Shown here: positions 49,179 to 57,901 of the stretch, piece by piece
Position numbering within the stretch: the stretch's first letter is position 1
Layout: the number at the start of each line of letters is the position of its first letter
Assembly (NCBI GenBank): GCA_009837445.1
Contig: VXTM01000004.1
Location: 68,642 to 132,641, forward strand
From: Acidimicrobiaceae bacterium
GTDB lineage: Bacteria > Actinomycetota > Acidimicrobiia > Acidimicrobiales > Aldehydirespiratoraceae
Direction of reading: 5' to 3'
Length of the DNA stretch: 64,000 nt
Position numbers and translations under genes: made by a program
The notes under the pieces: generated by a model
Seen by the model: only the letters and a program-made list of their open reading frames with translations
Told to the model about the DNA's origin: nothing
Databases searched by the model: none

Positions 49179-49916
49179 ATGACCACACGGACCGCCCTGG
49201 CGCTGGTCGACGAGATCAACGAGATCGTCGAGGCCCGCCACATCAAGGAGCATCCGCTCGTGGACGAGATCCGCTCGGGGAGGGCTTCCCGGGCAGCCAT
49301 CGCCGGATTCCTGAGGAACTTCTACCAGATCGGTCCCCGGCCCTCGCCCCAGGCCGATTGCGCCATCTTCGCCAAGTGCCCCGAGGACCCCGAGATCTTC
49401 CACCACCTGTTCGAGGACGTGATCCTGGAGGAAGGTGCGGGCACCGAGTCGGGCACCGAGCGCCACCTGAACGTGTTCCTAGCGCACGCCCAGGCGTTCG
49501 GGCTCACCCAGGACGACCTTGACAACAACCCGACCATCCCCGAGTGCAAGGCGTTCGTGCACTGGCGCTACCACCTGGCCTACAAGGGCGACTGGCTGGG
49601 CGCCATCGCGGGGATCGCCTTCATCGAGGGCGCCTCGGCCCGCCGCAACGACATCATCATCGACGGGCTGGTGGAGCACTACGGCTTCGAGCGGGGCGCG
49701 CCCGACCTGCTGTTCTGGGAGCTGCACGCCTCCGAGATCGAGGAGGGCCACGGCGACATCGGCGGCGTGGTGGTGAGCCGGTACGCCAACGACGCCCACA
49801 CCCAGGAGTCGGTGCTCGACGCGGTGGTCACCAGCATCGACCTGCAGTGGCTGGCCTTCGACGGCATGCACCGGGCCTTCTTCCTGGAAGACCCCGCCTA
49901 CGAACGCTGGCGCTGA
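49179..49916 (+). CDS. haem-oxygenase-like diiron/TenA-PqqC-type enzyme
   Basis: 245-residue all-helical protein of the TenA/PqqC/CADD group, many of which are iron-dependent oxidases. Potential metal ligands lie in FEDVILEEGAG, FVHWRYHLAYKGDWLGAIAGIAFIEGASARRND and LLFWELHASEIEEGHGDIGG, the Glu/His pattern of haem-oxygenase-like diiron enzymes. Start ATG 49179, with GGAGG upstream; a 16-residue upstream extension is rejected. It shares its promoter region with the Rieske/MaoC unit, so both likely act on the same compound class. A copy of the 47-bp repeat follows its stop. Confidence 0.82.
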   Translation: MTTRTALALVDEINEIVEARHIKEHPLVDEIRSGRASRAAIAGFLRNFYQIGPRPSPQADCAIFAKCPEDPEIFHHLFEDVILEEGAGTESGTERHLNVFLAHAQAFGLTQDDLDNNPTIPECKAFVHWRYHLAYKGDWLGAIAGIAFIEGASARRNDIIIDGLVEHYGFERGAPDLLFWELHASEIEEGHGDIGGVVVSRYANDAHTQESVLDAVVTSIDLQWLAFDGMHRAFFLEDPAYERWR

Positions 49917-49927
49917 CCCGCCAACCC

Positions 49928-49974
49928 GAATTGGCAGCAGAATGCACGCCATACGGGCATTGCGCTGCCAATTC
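49928..49974. repeat. 47-bp hairpin repeat, copy 3
   Basis: Perfect 11-bp arms GAATTGGCAGC/GCTGCCAATTC around a 25-base centre with an inner AATGC...GCATT pairing. It fills the gap between two convergent stop codons, so it may work as a two-way terminator. Confidence 0.85.
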
Positions 49975-50814
49975 CTAGTGGCTGGCGAAATAGTCCCGGA
50001 TCAGGTGACCGACCTCGACCGGGTGCTCGAGGTTGGGCTCGTGGCCCCCGGCTACCACCGTCGACGAGAACGAGTCGCCCAGTTCCGCCATCTTGGCGGC
50101 CCAGCCCTCCTCCAGCAGCGGATCGTCGGCTCCCTCCACCCACAGGATCGGCGTCGAGCAGTGTCGCAGCGGCTCGGGCCAGTCGTCGGTGCCGGTGCGG
50201 GGCCCGGCGGCCGGATTGCGGACGTGAAGGGCGCTGAGGGCCTCCCAGTGGCCCGGGATCATGCTGTTGTCGAACCGTCGCTGGAAGTGGTCGTCCATGC
50301 CGTCGGCACTGCTGACCAGCATGGCCGTGAGCCGGGCAGCGGCATCCAAGCTGGGCGAGTAGTCGCTCAGCCGCTCGATCCCTCCCGGCACCCGGTAGAG
50401 GCGGCCACCGGTCCCGGCGATGGCCACCGCGGCCCTCACACTCCATCCCCACCTCGGCTCCGCGGTTCCCCGGGCCACGATCTCGGCTCCGAAGGAGCTC
50501 CCCGCGAAGAACACCGGGTCGTCCAGCCCGAGGACTCCGCAGATCGCGGCCAGGTGCTCGAGGCGGTAGTCGTAGGGCGACCGGTCGAAGTAGCAGACCT
50601 TGTCGGTCCCGCCCCAGCCGATGAGGTCGGGGGCGATCACGTGGTAGTCAGTGGCGAGCTGGTCGATCACCCCGTCCCAGCACAGCGCGGCGTCGGTGCC
50701 GTAGGCCCCGTCGTGGACCAGCACCACCGCGGGCCGGCCGGGCTCCCCGGCCTCGATGAGACGGGTGCGGAACCCGCCCGCCCGTATGAACCTGGTGTGG
50801 AAGGCCGCTGCCAT
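49975..50814 (-). CDS. alpha/beta-fold hydrolase
   Basis: 279-residue hydrolase. VVLVHDGAYG is the oxyanion region, GSSFGA the nucleophile elbow, EGADDPL the acid and GGHEPNLEHP the His. It is related to meta-cleavage-product hydrolases and esterases, but the reaction is not fixed. The stop lies next to repeat copy 3. Its ATG faces the other alpha/beta hydrolase at 50862 across 47 bases. Confidence 0.9.
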   Translation of the reverse strand: MAAAFHTRFIRAGGFRTRLIEAGEPGRPAVVLVHDGAYGTDAALCWDGVIDQLATDYHVIAPDLIGWGGTDKVCYFDRSPYDYRLEHLAAICGVLGLDDPVFFAGSSFGAEIVARGTAEPRWGWSVRAAVAIAGTGGRLYRVPGGIERLSDYSPSLDAAARLTAMLVSSADGMDDHFQRRFDNSMIPGHWEALSALHVRNPAAGPRTGTDDWPEPLRHCSTPILWVEGADDPLLEEGWAAKMAELGDSFSSTVVAGGHEPNLEHPVEVGHLIRDYFASH

Positions 50815-50861
50815 AGTCGGCGTACAGTAGCGGCCCGTGAGGCGAGGACAGGGGCGAGGGC

Positions 50862-51683
50862 GTGATCCAGTATCCGGTTGAGGCCGGCGGCGTGCTCACC
50901 CGTGTGCTCGCGGCCGGTGACGGAGACGACCATCTGGTGCTGGTCCACGGCGTCGGGGCTCGCGCCGACCGCTGGCGCCGCAATGTCGACCCTCTGGCCG
51001 AAGCGGGCTGGCACGTCCATGCGCTGGACCTGCCCGGCCACGGCCTGGCCCAGAAGGGCGACGGACCGGACTACACGGTGCCGGGGTACGCCCTCTTCCT
51101 CGAAGGCTTTCTCGACGTGATCGGGGCCCGGACCGCGGTGCTGGTCGGAACGTCGCTGGGCGGCCACGCGGTGGCCACCCTCGCCTGCCGGCGCCCGGAG
51201 CGGGTGCGGGCCCTGGTGCTGGTGGGCAGTATCGGGCTGATCCCGTGGGGCGCCGAGCGCCGGGCCGGCACCCGCGGGCGGCTCACCGACGCCTCCCGCG
51301 AGGGCATAGAGCGCAAGCTGCGGCTGCTGCTGCACGATGAGGCGATGGTCACCGACGAGTGGCTGACCGAGGAGTTCCTGATCAACAACTCCCCGGGGGC
51401 GGCGGAGTCGTTCCGCCGGATAGCGGACTACGTCGCCGACCACATAGACGACGACGTCATCGGGCCGAGGCTGGCGGAGCTGGAGAACGGCCCGCCGATC
51501 CAGCTGATCTGGGGACGCCAGGAGCGGGCGGTACCGCTGGAGACCGGGCTGGCCGCCCACGAGTTGCTGCCCACCTCGGAGCTGGCCGTTATCGACGCGG
51601 CATCGCACGCGCCCTACTACGAGCAGCCGGAGGAGTTCAACCGGGTCCTGCTCGACTACCTGGAACGCACCGCCGGGCGCTGA
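50862..51683 (+). CDS. alpha/beta-fold hydrolase
   Basis: 273-residue hydrolase. LVLVHGVGARADRWRRN is the oxyanion loop, VGTSLGGHAVA the nucleophile elbow, GRQERAVPLETG the acid region and ASHAPYYEQPEEF the His. The overall pattern matches 2-hydroxymuconate-semialdehyde-type hydrolases. GTG start with GGGGCGAGGG upstream. It is not a close copy of the neighbour at 49975. Confidence 0.9.
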   Translation: MIQYPVEAGGVLTRVLAAGDGDDHLVLVHGVGARADRWRRNVDPLAEAGWHVHALDLPGHGLAQKGDGPDYTVPGYALFLEGFLDVIGARTAVLVGTSLGGHAVATLACRRPERVRALVLVGSIGLIPWGAERRAGTRGRLTDASREGIERKLRLLLHDEAMVTDEWLTEEFLINNSPGAAESFRRIADYVADHIDDDVIGPRLAELENGPPIQLIWGRQERAVPLETGLAAHELLPTSELAVIDAASHAPYYEQPEEFNRVLLDYLERTAGR

Positions 51684-51732
51684 GCGACTCCCTAACCGTC
51701 ACCCAAAGCGAAATTGATGCCCGCGATGGGCC

Positions 51733-52509
51733 TCAGTGGGCGGATTCTCCATCAATATCGGCCGGGGCGACCCGGTCGATTCGCTCGTACATGGACCGCA
51801 GCCGCTCAAGATGGTTGTGCATGAGCCGGGTCGACGCCTCGGCGTCGCCCGCGGCGATGGCGTCGCAGATGTCGCGATGATCGCGGTCGACTGCCGCTCC
51901 GAACTCGGGCGAGGCCCGATCCCGCATGAACCGGGTCCGGAGCACGCTGAACATCGGTCTGGCGATCACCTCCAGCAGCCGGTTGCCCGACGCCTCCATG
52001 ATGGCGACGTGAAAGTCCTTGTGTCCCTCGAAGTCCGCGGCCAGATCGACCTCGGCGCCCGTGTCCAGAGTGGCCTTGAGACGCTGGAGCTGATCCTCGT
52101 CGCGCCGCAGGGCCGCCAGCCGGGCCGAGGGCACCTCAATCAGCTCGCGAGCCTCGAGGATCTCATCGACCGACACGACGTCCGCGCCCGACAGCAGCCC
52201 GATGGTGGTCTCCAGGTAGGTCAGGACATGCTCCGCGGAGGGCTCGGCGACGAACGTCCCGCCGTTCACGCCCCGCTTGGTCAGGACCAGGCTCTGCGAT
52301 GACAGGCCTCTCAGCGCCTCGCGGACCGTGCTGCGGCTCACCCCGAACTGCAGCGCCATCTCGCCCTCGGCCGGCAGACGCTCGCCCACCGCGAGCGTTC
52401 CCTTCATGATCAGCTCCTGCAGCTGGTTGGCCACCTGCTGGTAGGCGGGCAGCACCCGGCTGACGGGCAGGCCCGACTGCTCACCGAGCGTCACCTCATG
52501 CGCCAACAC
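51733..52509 (-). CDS. FadR-subfamily GntR transcriptional regulator
   Basis: 258-residue regulator. The winged helix covers about residues 20-90 (LPAEGEMALQFGVSRSTVREALRGLSSQSLVLTKRGVNGGTFVAEP). The FCD domain has DEILEARELIEVPSARLAAL, FEGHKDFHVAIMEASGN and RDHRDICDAIAAGDAEAS, with the Asp/His metal-binding set. Divergent from the SDR-FAH-Rieske operon, with palindrome C in between. The same palindrome lies in front of three other units at 43707, 49122 and 56517, so it is the likely regulator of the whole island. The effector is probably an acid in this pathway. Confidence 0.94.
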   Translation of the reverse strand: MLAHEVTLGEQSGLPVSRVLPAYQQVANQLQELIMKGTLAVGERLPAEGEMALQFGVSRSTVREALRGLSSQSLVLTKRGVNGGTFVAEPSAEHVLTYLETTIGLLSGADVVSVDEILEARELIEVPSARLAALRRDEDQLQRLKATLDTGAEVDLAADFEGHKDFHVAIMEASGNRLLEVIARPMFSVLRTRFMRDRASPEFGAAVDRDHRDICDAIAAGDAEASTRLMHNHLERLRSMYERIDRVAPADIDGESAH

Positions 52510-52595
52510 GGCTTCAGCGAGTCCAGTCTTCGGGCATCGACCTGGTCACGGCGGCGATGCTAGCCCCCGGCGGGAGGCGGCGCGTTTTGACCCCC

Positions 52596-52610
52596 AAGTG
52601 TCAGACCTTT
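52596..52610. promoter_or_regulatory. GTC-N-GAC palindrome, site C
   Basis: AAGT-GTCAGAC-CTTT, followed by TACGCT (52610-52615) as -10 for the SDR operon. It shares AAGTGTCWGACCTTTA, 16 positions, with site D. Confidence 0.6.
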
Positions 52611-52641
52611 ACGCTGGCGGCACACGGCACGGGAGGCTCCG

Positions 52642-53409
52642 GTGTTCTCTCTTCAGGGTCGAACGGCGCTGCTGACCGGCGGAGCGGGCGGTCTCGGGCG
52701 AGCCGTCGCGGCGGCCTTCGCGGAGCAGGGCGCATCGGTGGCCATCGCCGACCTGCGTCCCGACGTTGCCCAGGGCCTGGCCCAGGAACTGGCCCAAAGC
52801 CACCCGGACCAGGCCTTCGCCGGGCTGGCCATGGACGTGACCGACGAGGCCAGCGTCGTTTCGGGTGTCGCCGAGGCCACGGCGGCCGTCGGCTCGCCCG
52901 ACATCGCGGTCCTGCTTGCCGGCATCGGCGAGTTGCAGCCGATCGCCACCATGAGCTTCCAGCAGTGGCGCCACATGCTGGCGATCCACCTCGACGGAAC
53001 CTTCCTGGGAATACGCCACACGGTCAACCCGATGATCGAACAGGGCTGGGGACGGGTGATCTGCTTCTCGTCGATCGCATCGCTGCAGGGCGTCGCCCGC
53101 CAGGCCCACTACGCAGCCGGCAAGGGCGGCGTCGACGGGCTGGTACGGTCGTTCAGCCGCGAGGTCGCCGGCGACGGGGTGACCGTGAACGCCATCGCGC
53201 CGGGCTACACCGAGTCGCCTCTCAACGAGGTGGCTCCACCGGGACGGATCGAGGCCCTCACCGAGAGCGTCCCCGCGGGCCGGTTCGGGTACCCATCGGA
53301 GATCGGAGCCCTTGCCGCGTACCTGGCCTCGGATGAGGCCGCCTACCTGACCGGCCAGATCATCAGCCCCAACGGCGGGTTCAAGTACTGCCACCACCTC
53401 GGCGACTAG
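52642..53409 (+). CDS. short-chain dehydrogenase/reductase
   Basis: 255-residue NAD(P)-dependent oxidoreductase. The nucleotide-binding TGGAGGLG (residues 12-19), active Ser143/144, Tyr157 and Lys161 (YAAGK) are intact. DLRP at the end of beta-2 suggests NAD preference. The C-terminal SPNGGFKYCHHLG ending is a little unusual. GTG start with GGGAGG upstream. First gene of the operon SDR, FAH-family, Rieske. Confidence 0.95.
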   Translation: MFSLQGRTALLTGGAGGLGRAVAAAFAEQGASVAIADLRPDVAQGLAQELAQSHPDQAFAGLAMDVTDEASVVSGVAEATAAVGSPDIAVLLAGIGELQPIATMSFQQWRHMLAIHLDGTFLGIRHTVNPMIEQGWGRVICFSSIASLQGVARQAHYAAGKGGVDGLVRSFSREVAGDGVTVNAIAPGYTESPLNEVAPPGRIEALTESVPAGRFGYPSEIGALAAYLASDEAAYLTGQIISPNGGFKYCHHLGD

Positions 53410-53436
53410 ACACAGAGAAGGACACGGAGACCCGCA

Positions 53437-54306
53437 ATGCGCCTTGTCACTATGCAGTCCCCCACCGGCGAGACGGCCGGGATCCTGCACCCCGACAGCA
53501 CCGTCTCGCCGCTGGCCGCGGCCGGCCATTCAAGCGTCATTGGCCTCATCGAGAGCGGGCCCGAGGCCTGGGCCGAGGTCGAGGCGCTGGCCGCCTCCGG
53601 CAGCGGCGAGAGCCTCAATGGCGCCGTCCTGGCGCCGCCGTTGCCGAGAACACCCCGCAACATGTTCTGCGTCGGGCTGAACTACCGGGACCACTTCGAC
53701 GAGGGGAAGCGACCCGAGGGAGCGGGGATTCCCGAAGCGCCGGTGCTGTTCACCAAGCCGTGGACCTGCCTGGTCGGCCATGACGCCACCGTGGAACTCG
53801 ACCGCGCCGCCAGCAACCGGGTGGACTGGGAGGCCGAGATCGCGGTCGTGATCGGCGGGGGCGGCCGCAACATCGCCGTCGACGACGCCCTCGACCACGT
53901 CTTCGGCTACACGCTGTCCAACGACGTGAGCGCCCGCGATCTCCAGTTGGAGCACGGCCAGTTCGGGCAGTGGTACAAGGGCAAGTCGCTCGACGGCTTC
54001 TGCCCCATGGGCCCGAGCATCGTTTCCGCGGCCGAGGTTGGCGACTACCGCGACATCGAGGTGGAGCTGCGGGTCAACGGCGTCCAGAAGCAGTCGTTCC
54101 GGGCCGCCTCGATGGTCAACTCGGTGTCCCGGCTGATCGCAAGGGTCAGCCTCGGGTGCTCGCTGCTCCCAGGAGACATAATTCTCTCCGGGACGTCCTC
54201 GGGCGTCGGGCACTGGCGGGAGCCGCCGGAGTTCCTCAACGACGGGGACGTCGTGGAGATCGAGTCGCCCCAGCTGGGCCTACTGCGCACATACTTCAGC
54301 GAGTAA
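53437..54306 (+). CDS. fumarylacetoacetate hydrolase (FAH) family protein
   Basis: 289-residue C-C hydrolase, isomerase or decarboxylase acting on a 2-oxo acid from ring cleavage. MFCVGLNYRDHFDEGKRPEG and DWEAEIAVVIGGGGRNI hold the metal Glu/Glu/Asp region. HVFGYTLSNDVSARDLQ and GTSSGVGHWREPPEFLNDGDVVEIESPQLG are typical of the C-terminal domain. ATG start, 27 bases after the SDR stop, with AGAAGGA upstream. Its coupling with a Rieske oxygenase suggests degradation of an aromatic or unsaturated acid. Confidence 0.94.
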   Translation: MRLVTMQSPTGETAGILHPDSTVSPLAAAGHSSVIGLIESGPEAWAEVEALAASGSGESLNGAVLAPPLPRTPRNMFCVGLNYRDHFDEGKRPEGAGIPEAPVLFTKPWTCLVGHDATVELDRAASNRVDWEAEIAVVIGGGGRNIAVDDALDHVFGYTLSNDVSARDLQLEHGQFGQWYKGKSLDGFCPMGPSIVSAAEVGDYRDIEVELRVNGVQKQSFRAASMVNSVSRLIARVSLGCSLLPGDIILSGTSSGVGHWREPPEFLNDGDVVEIESPQLGLLRTYFSE

Positions 54307-54327
54307 GCACGAGAAAGGAGGATGACG

Positions 54328-55476
54328 ATGGTCGCGCTGCCCACCACCGACATCCGGCAGGCGCGCCCGGTCGTCTTCGACGGCATCGTCCTCGAGCCTC
54401 CCCCCGACGACTCCTTCATGGACCCGGCCGGCTACTTCTCCCAGCCGCTCTACGACCTGGAGATGCGGGTGGCGTTCGGAAAGTCGTGGGTGTTCGTGGG
54501 CGACCTGTCCCAGCTCCGCAAGCCGGGCGACTACGTCACCGAGACCGTCGGCCACGAGCCGGTATTCGTGATGCGGGGTGGCGACGGTGAGCTAAGGGCC
54601 TTCACCAACGTGTGCCCCCACCGGGCCAGCACCCTCGTCGAGGGCGAGGGCAACTGCGGGCGGCGCCTGACCTGCCCCTACCACGGATGGACCTTCGGGC
54701 TCGACGGCCGCCTCCTCGCCGTCCCCCACCAGCGCGGCTTCGACGAACCGGTGGACCGCGACGCCCACGGCCTGCAGGAGGTGGCGGTGGACGTGTGGTC
54801 GCAGTTCGTGTTCGTCAACGTGTCCGGCGACGCTCCCCCGCTGCTCGAATGGATGCACCCCCTGCCCGACCAGCTCGGCGGGCACAACCTCGATGCGGCG
54901 ACCAGGACCTACGTGCTCGACGACGAGGTGAACGCCAACTGGAAAGTGATGATGGACAACGCGTTCTGCGACTACCACCTCGAGTTCGTCCACGCCAACT
55001 CCCTGGGCCGCTACGCCGACCCGGCCTCGCTCCAGGAGGACATCTGGGAGTACACCGGGCGGCTGATGACCCGCTGGAGCCCCGAGCAGCTGGCCACCAC
55101 CAATGTGCTGCCCCACCTCTCCGGCAACGAGGCCCTGGGAGCCGTCGCCTACTCGGTGTTCCCCAACTGGTTCATCGCGGCGTTCCCCAACGGGGGCTGC
55201 TCACTCATGTGGTGGAACCCGCTCACCCTCGACCGCAGCCGGGCCCGGGTGTGGAACTACTCACCGGATCCCACCGCCGACCACCGATCCGACTTCGAGA
55301 TGCTCAAGATGGTGCAGGCCGAGGACTACGCCATCTGCGAGAAGGTCCAGAAGGGCCTCAGGTCCCGCTTTTACAAGCCCGGCCCGCAGCACTACCTGGA
55401 GCTGCGCATCCGAGGCTTCCAGCGGCGCCTGATGACGATGCTGGCCGACGCGATAACCAGCGGCCAGCACTCATAA
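54328..55476 (+). CDS. Rieske-type oxygenase alpha subunit
   Basis: 382-residue oxygenase subunit. Rieske ligands CPHRAST and CPYHGW; mononuclear iron site in DNAFCDYHLEFVHANSLG. It is paralogous to the protein at 47960. The start is ATG 54328: AAAGGAGG ends six bases before it, whereas ATG 54322 would touch the ribosome site. No ferredoxin reductase gene is adjacent, so electrons must come from elsewhere. Last gene of the SDR operon; convergent with an esterase-like gene. Confidence 0.94.
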   Translation: MVALPTTDIRQARPVVFDGIVLEPPPDDSFMDPAGYFSQPLYDLEMRVAFGKSWVFVGDLSQLRKPGDYVTETVGHEPVFVMRGGDGELRAFTNVCPHRASTLVEGEGNCGRRLTCPYHGWTFGLDGRLLAVPHQRGFDEPVDRDAHGLQEVAVDVWSQFVFVNVSGDAPPLLEWMHPLPDQLGGHNLDAATRTYVLDDEVNANWKVMMDNAFCDYHLEFVHANSLGRYADPASLQEDIWEYTGRLMTRWSPEQLATTNVLPHLSGNEALGAVAYSVFPNWFIAAFPNGGCSLMWWNPLTLDRSRARVWNYSPDPTADHRSDFEMLKMVQAEDYAICEKVQKGLRSRFYKPGPQHYLELRIRGFQRRLMTMLADAITSGQHS

Positions 55477-55482
55477 CGGCGC

Positions 55483-56436
55483 TCAGCGTCCCGCGGCGAG
55501 GCGGCGGAAAATCAGGCCGGCCACCTCGTCGAGGGCGGGTCGCGATCGCGGCAGCGAGGCCTGGAAGCCCAGGAACCCGTGGATGGTTCCGGCTTGGTGC
55601 AGCAGCACCGTGTCCACCCCCGCCGCAGAGCATGCTCGCGCGTAGTCGACGCCCTGGTCCCTGAGCGGGTCCAGGCCCGCGGTCACCACCACCATGGGCG
55701 CCAGCCCGGTGAGGTCGGCCCGCAGCGGGCTCAGCTCAGGGGAGGTGCGGTCGACGCCGGCCGGGGCGTACTGGTCCCAGTACCACTCCATGCGCTCGCG
55801 GGTGAGGAAGTAGCCCTTGGCCATCTCGATCATCGACCGGTCGTCGGTGCGGCAGTCGGTGATCGGGCACAGCATGGCGCACACGCCGAGGCTTGGACTC
55901 CGCCGATCCCGGGCCCTCAGGGCCGCGACCGCGGCCAGGTTCCCGCCGGCGCTGTCACCGGCTACTCCCAGCCGGTGCGGGTCGACATCCAGCCCGGCGC
56001 CGTTAGCGGCGGCCCACTCGAGGGCGGCCCAGGAGTCCTCGACCGCGGCCGGGAACGGGTGCTCGGGCGCCAGGCGGTAGTCGACCGACAGCAGCGCGCA
56101 GCCGGTGCGGTTGGCCAGGGCCCGGCAGAGCCCGTCCTGGATGTCGAGATCACCGACCACCCAGCCCCCGCCGTGCATGTACACCAGCAGCGGAGGCGGA
56201 TCGGTGCACCGGGACCGGTAGAAGCGCAATCCGAGATCGCCGCCGGGGCCGTCGATGGTGAGATCGGCGACGTGGTCGACAGGCTCGGGCGGTCCCTTCA
56301 GTTCGGCGACGACGGGCGGGCGGGTCCGCATCGCCTCAAGGCTCGGCGGTCCGCCCGGTCCGCCAATAAGTCTCAGGACCCGGGCCACGCCCTCGTCCAG
56401 CCGCTCAGATGCCTCACCCACTGCTGCGTTCCTCAT
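55483..56436 (-). CDS. alpha/beta hydrolase, hormone-sensitive-lipase (HSL) type
   Basis: 317-residue esterase/lipase-like enzyme. The oxyanion motif is HGGGW, the nucleophile motif GDSAGGN, the acid in AGLDPLRDQGVDYA and the His in TIHGFLGF. Cytosolic, no signal peptide. It is divergent from the ABC importer operon, with palindrome D between them, so it may deal with an imported ester. Confidence 0.93.
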   Translation of the reverse strand: MRNAAVGEASERLDEGVARVLRLIGGPGGPPSLEAMRTRPPVVAELKGPPEPVDHVADLTIDGPGGDLGLRFYRSRCTDPPPLLVYMHGGGWVVGDLDIQDGLCRALANRTGCALLSVDYRLAPEHPFPAAVEDSWAALEWAAANGAGLDVDPHRLGVAGDSAGGNLAAVAALRARDRRSPSLGVCAMLCPITDCRTDDRSMIEMAKGYFLTRERMEWYWDQYAPAGVDRTSPELSPLRADLTGLAPMVVVTAGLDPLRDQGVDYARACSAAGVDTVLLHQAGTIHGFLGFQASLPRSRPALDEVAGLIFRRLAAGR

Positions 56437-56516
56437 TGCCGCCGGACACCCGGGAAGCTTGCCACAGCGACCCGATCGGCTCCCGTTCGCCCCTGCACAC
56501 GTTCGGATTGACTGCG

Positions 56517-56531
56517 AAGTGTCTGACCTTT
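56517..56531. promoter_or_regulatory. GTC-N-GAC palindrome, site D
   Basis: AAGT-GTCTGAC-CTTT, followed by TAGCAT (56531-56536) as -10 for the importer operon. Nearly identical to site C at 52596. Confidence 0.6.
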
Positions 56532-56587
56532 AGCATCAACACCATTATCGGCAGCAGTGCCGCCCGGTGCTGCTGAAGGCGATCCCG

Positions 56588-57901
56588 ATGGGGGAAATGA
56601 TGACTTCACGACAGTTCCGACTCGGTTTTCGGCTCCTAGCGGTCCTTCTGGCGCTCGGACTCGTTGCCGCCGCCTGCGGCGAAGACGACACGGGAACCAG
56701 CGCGGCGGACACCGCCGCTCTCCAGCAGGCACAGGCAGACGCGGCCACAGCCCAGGCGGCGGCCGACTCGGCTGCAGCAGCCGCCGCCGACGCTGCCGCC
56801 GCGCTTGAGGATGCGCTTGCCGAAGGGGCCGCGGATTCTGATGCGATAGCCGCGCTCGAGGCTGAATTGGCGGCCGCCCAGGAGGCGGCTGCTGCTGCGG
56901 CAGCCGCGGCCGAGGAACCGATGGAAGAGGCGATGCCGGAGCTGTCCGGCGAGCTGGTGTGGTGGTCGGACTGGACCATCGAGCAGACCGAGGCGTTCAT
57001 CGACGCCTTCAACGAGGTCCACCCCGGCATCCAGGTGGAGTACACCCGCTCCGACGACGCCGAGATGTTCGACCGCTTCATGACCGAGTCCGAGGCCGGC
57101 ACCATCGACGCCGACATCGCCATCATCGGCTGGGACGGCTTCTCCCGCATCTGGGAGAGCCTGGGCTACCTCCATGCCTTCGACTCCCCCAACAAGGGCA
57201 ACATCCCGTCCGACCTGAGGGCCGCGTCCGGCGCCTGGTACACCTACGGCACCCTGCTCGAGGGCATCTGCTACAACACCGAGCGCATCGAGGAGCTCGG
57301 CCTCGACCCGCTCGAGACCTGGAGCGACCTCGCCGACCCGCAGTACCGCGACGAGATCGTCATGCAGGACATCCTCAAGGTGGGCAGCGGCGCCCACGAC
57401 ATGATGATCGAGACCCGGGTGATGTGGGACGAGAACACCTGGGAGGAGTTCTGGGCGGGCTACGGCGCCAACAATGTGGTGTTCCAGCCCGACTACACCG
57501 CGGCCCAGCAGCAGTTGGTGCAGGGCAACTTCGCGGTGCTCGGACTGTGCTACCTCGACTTCGTGCAGCCCTCCATCGACCAGGGCGCCCCGGTCGTTTG
57601 GGTCGCTCCGGAGTTCGTGATCACGGTGGGCTTCACGGTCAACATCCCGGCCACCTCCGACAACAAGGAGAACGCCGAGGCCTTCGTCAACTACATCATC
57701 AGCGAGGAAGGCCAGGCCGCAGTGGCCAATATCGTCGGCCAGGTGCCGGCATGGCCGGACGCCCCGTATCCCCAGGCGGCCCTGGCCGCGGCGGGCAAGC
57801 CGACGATCCTGGCCCTGGGCACGCCCAAGGCTGAGGCCGAGTACAACAACAACGCTGAGTGGTACGTCGAGCGAGCCAAGGAATGGTTCGACCTGAGGTG
57901 A
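56588..57901 (+). CDS. ABC transporter substrate-binding lipoprotein
   Basis: About 437-residue type-1/iron-polyamine-like binding protein. It begins with a signal segment and lipobox VAAAC. An Ala/Gln/Glu-rich stretch of roughly 80 residues follows, probably a helical spacer (AAADSAAAAAADAAAALEDAL). The binding domain starts at LSGELVWWSDWTIEQTEAFIDAFNEVHPGIQVEY. LLEGICYNTERIEELGLDPLETW and VNIPATSDNKENAEAFVNYI match the family. Start ATG 56588 has GAAGG eight bases upstream; ATGs at 56597 and 56600 are possible. Substrate unknown. Its GTGA overlap with the ATPase fixes it as part of the importer. Confidence 0.92.
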   Translation: MGEMMTSRQFRLGFRLLAVLLALGLVAAACGEDDTGTSAADTAALQQAQADAATAQAAADSAAAAAADAAAALEDALAEGAADSDAIAALEAELAAAQEAAAAAAAAAEEPMEEAMPELSGELVWWSDWTIEQTEAFIDAFNEVHPGIQVEYTRSDDAEMFDRFMTESEAGTIDADIAIIGWDGFSRIWESLGYLHAFDSPNKGNIPSDLRAASGAWYTYGTLLEGICYNTERIEELGLDPLETWSDLADPQYRDEIVMQDILKVGSGAHDMMIETRVMWDENTWEEFWAGYGANNVVFQPDYTAAQQQLVQGNFAVLGLCYLDFVQPSIDQGAPVVWVAPEFVITVGFTVNIPATSDNKENAEAFVNYIISEEGQAAVANIVGQVPAWPDAPYPQAALAAAGKPTILALGTPKAEAEYNNNAEWYVERAKEWFDLR

